A stretch of DNA of 54,692 nucleotides from Cytophagia bacterium (lineage in GTDB: Bacteria > Bacteroidota > Bacteroidia > Cytophagales > Spirosomataceae): NCBI GenBank assembly GCA_004293645.1, contig REAB01000056.1, positions 1 through 54,692 of the forward strand, read 5' to 3'. The notes beneath the pieces were generated by a model. That model saw only the letters and a program-made list of their open reading frames with translations. It made no database searches and was not told the DNA's origin. Shown here piece by piece: positions 24,765 through 31,862 of this stretch (positions within the stretch are counted from its first letter, which is position 1; each line of letters begins with the position of its first letter). Both the position numbers and the translations under genes were made by a program.

Positions 24765-26881
24765 GGCTTTTTAACTTTGAGTTTTTGGCCAGCCTGTACA
24801 CCTGTTTCGGTCAAGTTGTTCCATTCTTTGATTTGGTCCACCTTCACGCCGTATTTTTGGGCTACCCTAAACATGGTTTCGCCCAGTTCGACGGTGTGCG
24901 TGATGTATTCGTCGGCTTGGGGCTGGGGCTGCTGCGATACGGTTTCGCCCACGGTTTTGATGAGCAATTTTTGGTCAATCTTCAAGTTGGCATCATCGGC
25001 CAAGTTGTTCCAATATTTAATGTCCTTGATGCTCACATCGTACATTTTTGAAACGCTAAAAAAAGTTTGTCCTTGCGCCACGGTATGATAAAAACTCCCC
25101 TGTGCGGGCTTGCTGGTGGGTTCAGGTTTTTTGGCAGCGGGCGCAGGTTCGGCTTCTTTGGGCTTTGGTGTTGGGGCTGTTTCTGCGGGTTTGGTGGCCG
25201 TTTCTTTGGGTTTTTGTGCAGGTTCTTTTTTCTTGGGTGCGGGCGCATCGTCGCCGCTCACTACCACTATTTTGTTGTCGTCGCCTGGGTTGAACGAGGG
25301 GGCGCGGCGGTTGGGTTTGGTGGCGGTTTCGGCGGGTTTGGTGGCGGTTTTTGGAGCGGTAAATTCTACGCCTTCTTCGGGTTGAGTCGGAGCGGGTGTA
25401 TCGGCCATTTTGGGCGCATAAACCTTGCGTTCGGCGGGTTTTGCGGGTGTTTTGGCGGTAGTAGTGGGTGCGGGGGCTTCGTCAAAACGCTCTTGCAAAG
25501 CGGGCTGGGGCTGCGACTTGCTGCTTGGCCCAGGAAAAAGTTCTTCGGTTTGGTTTACTATTTCGATGGGCGTTTTGCGGGGTCTTCTTTCGATAAGCCA
25601 TAGTACACGCCCCGTTTGGAGGCGTTGCACGCGGTTGTCAATGCGGTTGAAGCGGAGCAGTTTTTTGATGCGAACGCCGTAAATCTGCGATACTTTCCAG
25701 AGCGACTCGCCCTCGCGCACGGTGTGGTAGGGTACGGCGGCTTTCTTGTGCTTTTTTTCCAAATAATACACTTCGGCGGGCGTTATGGGGTCTTCCTCCG
25801 ACATTTCGTTGTAGCGCAAAAAACTCCCAAAACTCACTTTGGCTTTGCGAGCTATCGAGGCCGCGTCGTCGCCATTGATGGCCATAATACCAGGCAGTCC
25901 GTTTATTTCGTACAAAATCATGCCGTCGCGGCTGGCTCTTTCGGCGCGTTTCAAAACGGGGAAGCCAATGTCAGTTTGGGCAAAAGCATCGCGTTTATTG
26001 GGTGGTTTGACCGCCGTAATCTTGGCCCGCACGTCGCCAATTTGATCGCCATTTACTGGAACGGTCAAAATGTATTCTTTGTCGGCAGGAATGTCGTTGC
26101 TGGTTAGCCAGCGGTTGTAGTTTTTGAGTGCTATTACGTCCACGTTCAGCTCGTAGGCAATGCCTTCCATGGTGCGCCCGCCGCCGCGCGGGTATTCGAG
26201 CAGCAACGTTGCATTGGCGGGTTGGTAGCGTTCAATGGCCGATTCGATGGCTATTTTGTGGGCAAAAAACCGCAAAATATAGCGGTCAGATTTTCCAGTT
26301 AGTTTAATTTCGCGGGCATAGGCCCAGTCGGTAGGAATACTTTTGCTAATGCCGCCCGCCCCCAAATAGTAGGAATAAAGCGACGCTACCCAATTGTTGA
26401 ATTGTAAATTACTCTTTTTTAGATACTTAGCTGCTGCTCGGCTCGATGCCGAAATATTTTTGCGCTCGTCTATTTGTTCGTCCACGCGCAGGCCGTAGTC
26501 GGTGGCGGTTTCTTTTTTAAATTGCCAAAACCCAACGGCATTGGAGGCAGAAACAACATCAGGTTGCAGCGAACTTTCTTGGACGGCCAAAAACTTAAAG
26601 TCGGTGGGTACTTCTTCGTCAATCAAAACCCCTTCAACAATTGGAAAATACATCAGGCAGCGGTCGAGTTTGGCCTCCCAATATTTTTTATTGGCCATGA
26701 GCGCTTTTACGTCGGTCTGAATAATGGCCCGTGCTTCTTCGTCGAGCTGCACGCTCATGCCCGCAAAACCAATGCTACGTGGTACTTGCTGAGCATTACA
26801 AATAGCAAATAACAAATAACAAATAACAAAGCCGCAGGTGGCTTTTGTAAAAAATGTTGATGTTGGCATGGTCTGCTTCAT
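24761..26881 (-). CDS. MltD-like lytic transglycosylase with LysM repeats
   Basis: A 706-residue exported murein-cleaving enzyme. After a signal peptide (residues about 13-30) comes an SLT domain at about 85-220 with the catalytic Glu102 in VQESSLQP, then [18 protein letters not shown] and the YYLGAGG motif. A first LysM domain is at about 390-435 ([19 protein letters not shown]). A long Pro/Ala/Lys/Thr-rich linker with repeated ATKP and KPAE units follows, then two more LysM domains ([36 protein letters not shown]). LysM binds peptidoglycan glycan strands; the linker probably spans the wall. The signal-peptide region is encoded by 7-bp repeats (26799-26826), a possible phase-variation site. 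Confidence 0.92.
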   Translation of the reverse strand: MKQTMPTSTFFTKATCGFVICYLLFAICNAQQVPRSIGFAGMSVQLDEEARAIIQTDVKALMANKKYWEAKLDRCLMYFPIVEGVLIDEEVPTDFKFLAVQESSLQPDVVSASNAVGFWQFKKETATDYGLRVDEQIDERKNISASSRAAAKYLKKSNLQFNNWVASLYSYYLGAGGISKSIPTDWAYAREIKLTGKSDRYILRFFAHKIAIESAIERYQPANATLLLEYPRGGGRTMEGIAYELNVDVIALKNYNRWLTSNDIPADKEYILTVPVNGDQIGDVRAKITAVKPPNKRDAFAQTDIGFPVLKRAERASRDGMILYEINGLPGIMAINGDDAASIARKAKVSFGSFLRYNEMSEEDPITPAEVYYLEKKHKKAAVPYHTVREGESLWKVSQIYGVRIKKLLRFNRIDNRVQRLQTGRVLWLIERRPRKTPIEIVNQTEELFPGPSSKSQPQPALQERFDEAPAPTTTAKTPAKPAERKVYAPKMADTPAPTQPEEGVEFTAPKTATKPAETATKPNRRAPSFNPGDDNKIVVVSGDDAPAPKKKEPAQKPKETATKPAETAPTPKPKEAEPAPAAKKPEPTSKPAQGSFYHTVAQGQTFFSVSKMYDVSIKDIKYWNNLADDANLKIDQKLLIKTVGETVSQQPQPQADEYITHTVELGETMFRVAQKYGVKVDQIKEWNNLTETGVQAGQKLKVKKP
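26799..26826. repeat. 7-bp tandem repeat in the transglycosylase signal-peptide coding sequence
   Basis: Four consecutive units, caaatag then three exact caaataa. On the coding strand it gives [10 protein letters not shown], the hydrophobic core of the signal peptide. A change of one unit would move the downstream sequence out of frame. Confidence 0.9.
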
Positions 26882-26909
26882 GTTTGTTGAAATTGTTTTT
26901 GGTGTTGAG

Positions 26910-27551
26910 TTAATTTTTAATAGCTATCATTAGACCATCGCGTACGGGCAGCAACAAATGCAGCACGCGCGGGTCTTGGTGAATCTTTTGGTTGAAATTT
27001 AACAATGCTTGGGTATCTTTATCGGGCTGCTTGTTGGTGTCGGTTACTTTACCATACCAAAGTACATTGTCGGCAATGATTACCCCTCCTGGGCGCACTT
27101 TGTCGAACACCAAGTCATAATAAAGGCTGTAATTGAGCTTATCTGCGTCAATAAATACCACATCGAACGTTTCGGAGAGCGCAGGAATGAGGTTGGCGGC
27201 GTTGCCAATGCGGTAGTCAATCTGGCTGGCATGAGGCGATTGCGCCAAAAAAGACCGCGTAAAAGATTCCATCTCTTCGTTTACATCAATTGTAATGAGC
27301 AGGCCGTCTGTGGCGAGTCCTTCGGCCAAGCAGATGGCCGAGTAGCCAGCGTAAGTGCCAATTTCTAACACCCGCTGGGGGCGTATCATCTTAGATAAAG
27401 CCGCCAGCAGCCGTCCTTGCCAATGCCCCGATAGCATCTGCGGGTGGAGCAATTTGGCGTGGGTTTCGCGTCTGAGCTTTTGTAGTAGTTCAGGTTCGGC
27501 GGCAGTGTGCGCGGTGGCGTAAGACTCAATAAGTTCGGGTAAGAAATTCAA
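26910..27551 (-). CDS. Class I SAM-dependent O-methyltransferase (CCoAOMT/TrmR-like)
   Basis: A 213-residue methyltransferase of the Methyltransf_3 family. The SAM-binding motif LEIGTYAGYSAICLAEGL, the acidic loop LITIDVNEEME, the metal-site region FDVVFIDADKLNYSLYYD and IIADNVLWYGKV are all intact. Homologues methylate catechol-type small molecules or, in bacteria, a tRNA hydroxyuridine (TrmR); the target cannot be told from sequence alone. The first in-frame start is TTG at 27551 (NFLPELIESY follows, as in homologues); the next Met is 38 residues in and would cut the fold. A strong hairpin lies 20 bp upstream. Confidence 0.88.
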   Translation of the reverse strand: MNFLPELIESYATAHTAAEPELLQKLRRETHAKLLHPQMLSGHWQGRLLAALSKMIRPQRVLEIGTYAGYSAICLAEGLATDGLLITIDVNEEMESFTRSFLAQSPHASQIDYRIGNAANLIPALSETFDVVFIDADKLNYSLYYDLVFDKVRPGGVIIADNVLWYGKVTDTNKQPDKDTQALLNFNQKIHQDPRVLHLLLPVRDGLMIAIKN

Positions 27552-27570
27552 TAATTTACGGGTTTGCTAC

Positions 27571-27608
27571 ACAAAAGTAGGTTTTTTTGACAAAAAATCT
27601 ACTTTTGT
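27571..27608 (-). terminator. Hairpin at the ctlX stop, probable terminator
   Basis: Arms 27571-27587 and 27592-27608 form a 17-bp stem with one G-T pair and the loop TGAC. The stem includes the ctlX stop (27601-27599). A/T runs inside the stem would provide the U tract. It separates ctlX from the O-methyltransferase gene. Confidence 0.65.
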
Positions 27609-28540
27609 GGCAAATGTATCTCGGCCATCATACAGCGCGCCGAGCCGCCGCCATTGCCTTCTATCATTGACAAATCAAAGTGCATCAGAGTCGCGTAGTC
27701 GTCGAGTTCGTCGCGTTGCTTGGCTGTCAGCGACTCAAAGGCTCGGGTGGACATCACCAGTGTTTTTTCGCCGCGCATGTTGTTCACTAACAGCATATTG
27801 CCCGCAAAATTCGCCATTTGGTCTTGGCTTATTTCAATAATTTGCTTGCCCGTTTCAACGAGCTTATTGCGTACCAAAAGCCGTTGGTCGGGGTCGTTGA
27901 TGGCGGCTAAACAAACGGTTGCAAAATTGTCGCCCACGCACATCACTACGTTGGTATGATACACAGCTTTATTGTTGGCATCGACGGCCTTAAAGGATAC
28001 AATCTCGTAGCCCATTGCCTCCGAAAAAGCCGTTAGTACCGCTGCATTGGTGCGCGGCGACAAACAGGCATAGGCTATTTTGTAGCGGCGGTCGAGTACC
28101 ATACTCCCCGTGCCTTCCAAAAACTTTCCGTCGTTTTCAAAATGGGTTAAATCAATAATTTCTTCTACTTGATACTGCGTTTTTAGTTGGTCAACAATGT
28201 CCATTCTGCGTTCCAAACGCCGATTTTCGGCCTGCATGGGGTACAGCACCACTTTGCCCGACTGGTGAAACGAAATCCAGTTGTTGGGAAAAACTGAATC
28301 GGGCGTGTAGGGCAGAGGCGTATCTGCTACCACTGTAAGGTTTATGCCTGCTGCTTGCAATTGAGCTACCATGTTCTCAAACTCTTTGAGGGCATCTTCT
28401 TGGGCTACGTCTTTGGTTTGGGCTGCCAACTTTACATCTTGAAAAGCGTTGCTGTCGGCAGTTTGGGGATTGAAGCCAAAATTGACGGGGCGCACCATCA
28501 AAATGTGCGACGTGGACTGGGGTTGGGTTTTGTAAGTCAT
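27599..28540 (-). CDS. ctlX: Citrulline utilisation hydrolase CtlX-type (amidinotransferase fold)
   Basis: A 313-residue protein of the pentein/amidinotransferase fold. HILMVRPVNFGFNPQTADSN at the start matches CtlX proteins; PDSVFPNNWISFH and the acidic LEGTGSMVLDR (substrate guanidino or ureido contacts), YHTNVVMCVGD (His) and the C-terminal GGSARCM with Cys303 complete the catalytic set. CtlX is named as a hydrolase releasing ornithine from citrulline. It is the third gene of a minus-strand unit after arginine deiminase and the PD-(D/E)XK-like gene, with gaps of 13 and 4 bp, so the expected flow is arginine to citrulline to ornithine. It is followed by the 27571-27608 hairpin. Confidence 0.88.
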   Translation of the reverse strand: MTYKTQPQSTSHILMVRPVNFGFNPQTADSNAFQDVKLAAQTKDVAQEDALKEFENMVAQLQAAGINLTVVADTPLPYTPDSVFPNNWISFHQSGKVVLYPMQAENRRLERRMDIVDQLKTQYQVEEIIDLTHFENDGKFLEGTGSMVLDRRYKIAYACLSPRTNAAVLTAFSEAMGYEIVSFKAVDANNKAVYHTNVVMCVGDNFATVCLAAINDPDQRLLVRNKLVETGKQIIEISQDQMANFAGNMLLVNNMRGEKTLVMSTRAFESLTAKQRDELDDYATLMHFDLSMIEGNGGGSARCMMAEIHLPQK

Positions 28541-28544
28541 GGTT

Positions 28545-29141
28545 TTATTTAAATTCGTTAATCATCCATTTGAAAATGCCCAAGATTTGAGACAATTCGG
28601 TTAAGAAATAACGGCGGCCCAAAAATAGAATCCGATTGTCTTCTTCCAATTGTAAAAACTGCCATTCACTGGCCGTAGTTACGCAGCCAAAAACCTTTTT
28701 TTGGGTTAATTTATATTTCAAATTATAAGTTCGTGCTGCTAACATTTCGGCAATGCACTGCGCTACTCCTGCCTCAATATCTTGCTTTTTGGCCTCTACT
28801 ACCGCAATAATAGCCGAAGTCATCACAACGGGACGCGGCTGGCGGGCTATTACAAAATCGCAGATACCCGTAAATTCATCGGTGGTAAGTGTAACACCCG
28901 AATACAAGCCCACTCCGTTGAGATTGCGAACGGCCAAAAGAATAGGAGCAATAACCGACTCAGAAAGGTATTTTTCGGTAGTGGTAGAAGGATATTTCTG
29001 AAATTCTTCTAAGACAACCTGCAACCAATTTGGTATTTCTGCCAAAGCTGGAAGTGCAGTCCAATTGGTGGTTTCGAGTGTGATATTAAATCGCTCTCTC
29101 AACTGTTCTTGCGTTACTTGGCCATACACAAGTTTTTTCAT
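28545..29141 (-). CDS. PD-(D/E)XK nuclease-like protein of unknown role
   Basis: A 198-residue protein. GICDFVIAR (Asp95) followed 21 residues later by VVEAKK (Glu116, Lys118) gives the D...ExK pattern of PD-(D/E)XK enzymes, and Gln129 could be the downstream QxxxY-type position. The fold region resembles the N-terminal part of type I restriction HsdR subunits, but there is no helicase, methylase or specificity gene. The C-terminal FGCVTTASEWQFLQLEEDN also resembles this group. It sits between arginine deiminase and ctlX with gaps of 13 and 4 bp. A nuclease between two arginine catabolism genes is unexpected, and neither activity nor target is known. Confidence 0.6.
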   Translation of the reverse strand: MKKLVYGQVTQEQLRERFNITLETTNWTALPALAEIPNWLQVVLEEFQKYPSTTTEKYLSESVIAPILLAVRNLNGVGLYSGVTLTTDEFTGICDFVIARQPRPVVMTSAIIAVVEAKKQDIEAGVAQCIAEMLAARTYNLKYKLTQKKVFGCVTTASEWQFLQLEEDNRILFLGRRYFLTELSQILGIFKWMINEFK

Positions 29142-29154
29142 CTTAATTTTTCAG

Positions 29155-30600
29155 TTAAAAATTATCCCGCCAGAGTGGTAAACTCATGCAATGAGAACCA
29201 CCCCGCGCCCGCGAAAGTTCTGCCGAGGGCAGCATAATAAAAGTATCGGTAATGGTAGCAGGGTCTGACTGCCCGCTTTCAAATTCTTCCAACAAATCGG
29301 CGGCTTTTACCGCCCTAAAACCCATATTCTGAAACGCTTCGAGGGTTTTGTCGTTGCGGTCGTAGCCTATTACTACGCCATTTTTTATGGCCAAAAGATT
29401 ACAAGAATCAGTCCACTGCTCGCGGGCCCCAAACGGAAACTCGTCGTTGCCCGAATACACAAACTGCACAGGTTCGGTGCAGCCCAAATCGTTTTTGCTA
29501 ATGTCGGTCAGCAAGTCTTCGAGGTTTTCAATTTCGGTGGGTTTGTGTTCCCAGCCTTTGTTAAACTGCCTAATTTCCAGTTGGTCGGGGTTTTCTTTGG
29601 GGGCAAAAAAGTGGAGCAAATCGCGTTTTTTGGCTTCGTCGCCTTGGCGGGCAATGCTCCGCAACAATACCCACATATTTTTTTTAACTTGCGTAAAAAC
29701 CGTGTCAATGTGCATATAGTCGCGCTTTTTAGGAATTTTTACCACCGTTACCGTATCCACCACGCTGCGCTCGAAGAGCAATTTCATGGTTTGCTGAATG
29801 GCGTAGAGGGTGGTGCGCTCCGAGCAACCAATGAGCAAATGGCGCGGGGCTACCATCATTACGTCGCCGCCTTCGAGGGTTGAGCGCACGTAATCGCTTT
29901 GCTGTTCGCCGTCTGAGAGCAAAAAATGATGCTCATTGTCGGGGATTTCGAGGATATTTTGGCGGTATTTTTCAAAAATAGGGTGGTAAAAAAAGATGTA
30001 CTGCGCCAACAACGACTCGCGGGTGCGGGCCGACTTGGCTGGCTTGTTGAGCAAAATGTGGTCGTTGATGACAATGCCAATATCGCGCGTAAAAATGAAG
30101 TTGGGCAAAGGCGCAAAAAGCATCTGTTTGTTGGGCAACGACCCCGAAATCAATACTTTGGATAACTCCACCGAATGGTGGTTTTTGAGTTGCTCTTGCG
30201 TTCTGAACGAGCACCGCTCAACGGCACAAATAGAGGCCACCAACTTGGTGCGAACTTGTTCATTTTCAAGTACTTCGGCCAATAATTTCTGAATATCAAT
30301 TACCTTGTCAGAATTGAAATACTGCGGGCTGTCGGGCTTAAAAAACTGGCGACTGTGGTCGGCGTTTATTTGGGCGAGTTTGCCTTTTATTTTATCAGGA
30401 TCTAAAAAATAGAGCAAAATTTTGACGTAATAATCGTACTCATCGCGGCGCATGGTGTCGAGGTGCACAATGTCTTCAAAGAGCCAATCTTGCGCCTTAG
30501 ACGGAATAACCTTGCCCACGCCGCTGTCGGGACTGTGAATAAGCAAGCGGCGCAAAGTACCCACTTCTGACGATACATGAATCTGGTTGTTGGATTGCAT
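29155..30600 (-). CDS. arcA: Arginine deiminase family protein
   Basis: Hydrolyses arginine to citrulline and ammonia. It has 481 residues from the ATG at 30600 (MQSNNQIHVSSEVGTLRRLL); an upstream in-frame start at 30657 would add a non-homologous leader. Pentein catalytic motifs are present: FTRDIGIVINDHILL, LEGGDVMMV (acidic substrate contact), MHIDTVFTQV (His) and the C-terminal GGSHCMS with Cys471. At 481 residues it is longer than the roughly 410 of typical ArcA, with extra segments around 70-130 and 330-380. It is the first gene of the unit with the PD-(D/E)XK-like gene and ctlX. The gene symbol is a functional guess, since the canonical arcBC genes are not here. Confidence 0.85.
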   Translation of the reverse strand: MQSNNQIHVSSEVGTLRRLLIHSPDSGVGKVIPSKAQDWLFEDIVHLDTMRRDEYDYYVKILLYFLDPDKIKGKLAQINADHSRQFFKPDSPQYFNSDKVIDIQKLLAEVLENEQVRTKLVASICAVERCSFRTQEQLKNHHSVELSKVLISGSLPNKQMLFAPLPNFIFTRDIGIVINDHILLNKPAKSARTRESLLAQYIFFYHPIFEKYRQNILEIPDNEHHFLLSDGEQQSDYVRSTLEGGDVMMVAPRHLLIGCSERTTLYAIQQTMKLLFERSVVDTVTVVKIPKKRDYMHIDTVFTQVKKNMWVLLRSIARQGDEAKKRDLLHFFAPKENPDQLEIRQFNKGWEHKPTEIENLEDLLTDISKNDLGCTEPVQFVYSGNDEFPFGAREQWTDSCNLLAIKNGVVIGYDRNDKTLEAFQNMGFRAVKAADLLEEFESGQSDPATITDTFIMLPSAELSRARGGSHCMSLPLWRDNF

Positions 30601-30680
30601 AAAAGTGAATTTTGGTAAAAACACAAAAGTTTCAAACATCAAGGCTTGATTTGACATTTGAAACTCATGTAAAACTAACG

Positions 30681-30755
30681 TAGGACTTAGCGGGCTCGAA
30701 CCGCTGACCTCCGCCCTGTCAAGGCGGCGCTCTGAACCAACTGAGCTAAAATCCT
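30681..30755 (-). tRNA. tRNA-Val (anticodon GAC)
   Basis: 75 bases folding as a cloverleaf. The acceptor stem pairs 30755-30749 with 30688-30682, with one G-U pair and discriminator A (30681). The D arm is GCTC...GAGC. The anticodon stem CCGCC/GGCGG encloses the loop TTGACAG, anticodon GAC. The T arm has AGCGG TTCGAGC CCGCT. CCA is not encoded. It has no tRNA neighbour in the window. Confidence 0.95.
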
Positions 30756-30807
30756 GGCAGTGATGTTGGCAAAAGTAGCGATTTTAACGTACAAAAACAA
30801 AGCATTT

Positions 30808-31137
30808 TTAATCTATCAATTTCTGATTTTCTAAATGCCGCGTAGCATCTCGCTGGGTTTTCTTTTCAATATTTTTTTGCAAAGCCTCTGTCAGGTTTAC
30901 GCCCGTTTGGTTGGCCAAACAAATCAAAACCCACAGCACGTCGGCCATTTCGTCGGGTAAGTTGCGCTCCAAATCCGATTTTTTGAACGATTGGTCGCCG
31001 TAGGTACGGGCCATGATGCGGGCCAATTCGCCTACTTCTTCGGTCAGAATGGCCATGTTGGTTAGTTCGCTAAAATAGCGCACACCGTAGGTTTTTATCC
31101 AATTATCTACTTCTTGCTGGGCTTGGTCTATGGTCAT
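30808..31137 (-). CDS. MazG-like nucleotide pyrophosphohydrolase
   Basis: A 109-residue all-alpha NTP pyrophosphatase of the MazG/RS21-C6 type. The metal-binding helices read LTEEVGELAR (EExxE) and DEMADVLWVLICLAN (DExxD), with all acidic residues in place. These proteins hydrolyse NTPs or non-canonical dNTPs to monophosphates, a housecleaning role in the cytoplasm. The length is normal for a single-domain form. It is followed by tRNA-Val on the same strand. Upstream is a 160-bp gap holding an imperfect inverted repeat. Confidence 0.88.
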   Translation of the reverse strand: MTIDQAQQEVDNWIKTYGVRYFSELTNMAILTEEVGELARIMARTYGDQSFKKSDLERNLPDEMADVLWVLICLANQTGVNLTEALQKNIEKKTQRDATRHLENQKLID

Positions 31138-31162
31138 GTTTATGTGAGAAGAGAAAATATAC

Positions 31163-31237
31163 TTTTGTCATGCTGAGGCACGAAGCATCTAAAACCCATC
31201 GGTTTCAAGATTCTTCACTGTGTTCAGAATGACAAAA
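31163..31237. repeat. Imperfect inverted repeat (TTTTGTCATGCTGA family)
   Basis: The left end ttttgtcatgctgag and the right end ttcagaatgacaaaa are near reverse complements; the internal parts cgaagcatct and agattcttcactg also pair partly. This type of intergenic element is, as I recall, common in Bacteroidota genomes. It lies between the pyrR stop and the MazG-like start. Confidence 0.65.
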
Positions 31238-31300
31238 ATTCATATCGTTATAATTTGTTCAATTCTTATTCATTCAGCGAACATCTGCGAGAAAATCAGT

Positions 31301-31837
31301 CTAATCTACCAACCAAATCTTATCGGCTTCGTGGCCTTGTTCGCGCAGCTCAACTTTAACGCGTTGTGATTCTAACGTATTGACTTTGAGGCCAATATAG
31401 TCGGCTTCGACGGGTATTTCGCGGTTGTATTGGCGGTCTATTAGCACCATCAATTCTATTTTGGAAGGCCGCCCAAAGGCTTGCATGGCATCAATAGCTG
31501 CCCGCACCATTCGCCCCGTGGCCAGTACATCGTCTATCAAAATGACGCGCTTTTTTTCAATCACAAAATTAATTTTATTTTGATTGGGGGTCAAAATATC
31601 GCCCCGCCTAAAATCATCACGGTAGAAAGTGGCATCTAAATAACCCAGCGGAACGGCAATGCCCGTGGTGCGGCGGAGCTCGGCCACCACGCGCTCGGCA
31701 AAATAAACGCCCCGTGGCTGCAAGCCCATGGCCACCGAATTGTGAAAATCGCCGTGGTTTTCGATGAGTTGCTGGCACAGCCGACTAATCATGATTTCGA
31801 GCAACGGGCTGCTGAGAATGAGTTTTTGGTGGGTCAT
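31301..31837 (-). CDS. pyrR: PyrR-type uracil phosphoribosyltransferase / pyrimidine regulator
   Basis: A 178-residue type I phosphoribosyltransferase. The PRPP-binding motif is VILIDDVLATGRMVRAA, and the N-terminal AMGLQPRGVYFAERV and YLDATFYRDDFR match PyrR. In many bacteria PyrR binds pyr mRNA to attenuate pyrimidine genes and has weak uracil phosphoribosyltransferase activity; which role holds here is unknown, and no pyr biosynthesis gene is next to it. It follows ligA by 25 bp on the same strand, so the two may share a transcript. Confidence 0.88.
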   Translation of the reverse strand: MTHQKLILSSPLLEIMISRLCQQLIENHGDFHNSVAMGLQPRGVYFAERVVAELRRTTGIAVPLGYLDATFYRDDFRRGDILTPNQNKINFVIEKKRVILIDDVLATGRMVRAAIDAMQAFGRPSKIELMVLIDRQYNREIPVEADYIGLKVNTLESQRVKVELREQGHEADKIWLVD

Positions 31838-31862
31838 CGGTTTGGGTATTTAAGCAACAAAG

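Noticed and set aside
28545..29141. Type I restriction system
   Set aside because: Only a PD-(D/E)XK-like domain is present; helicase, methyltransferase and specificity genes are absent.
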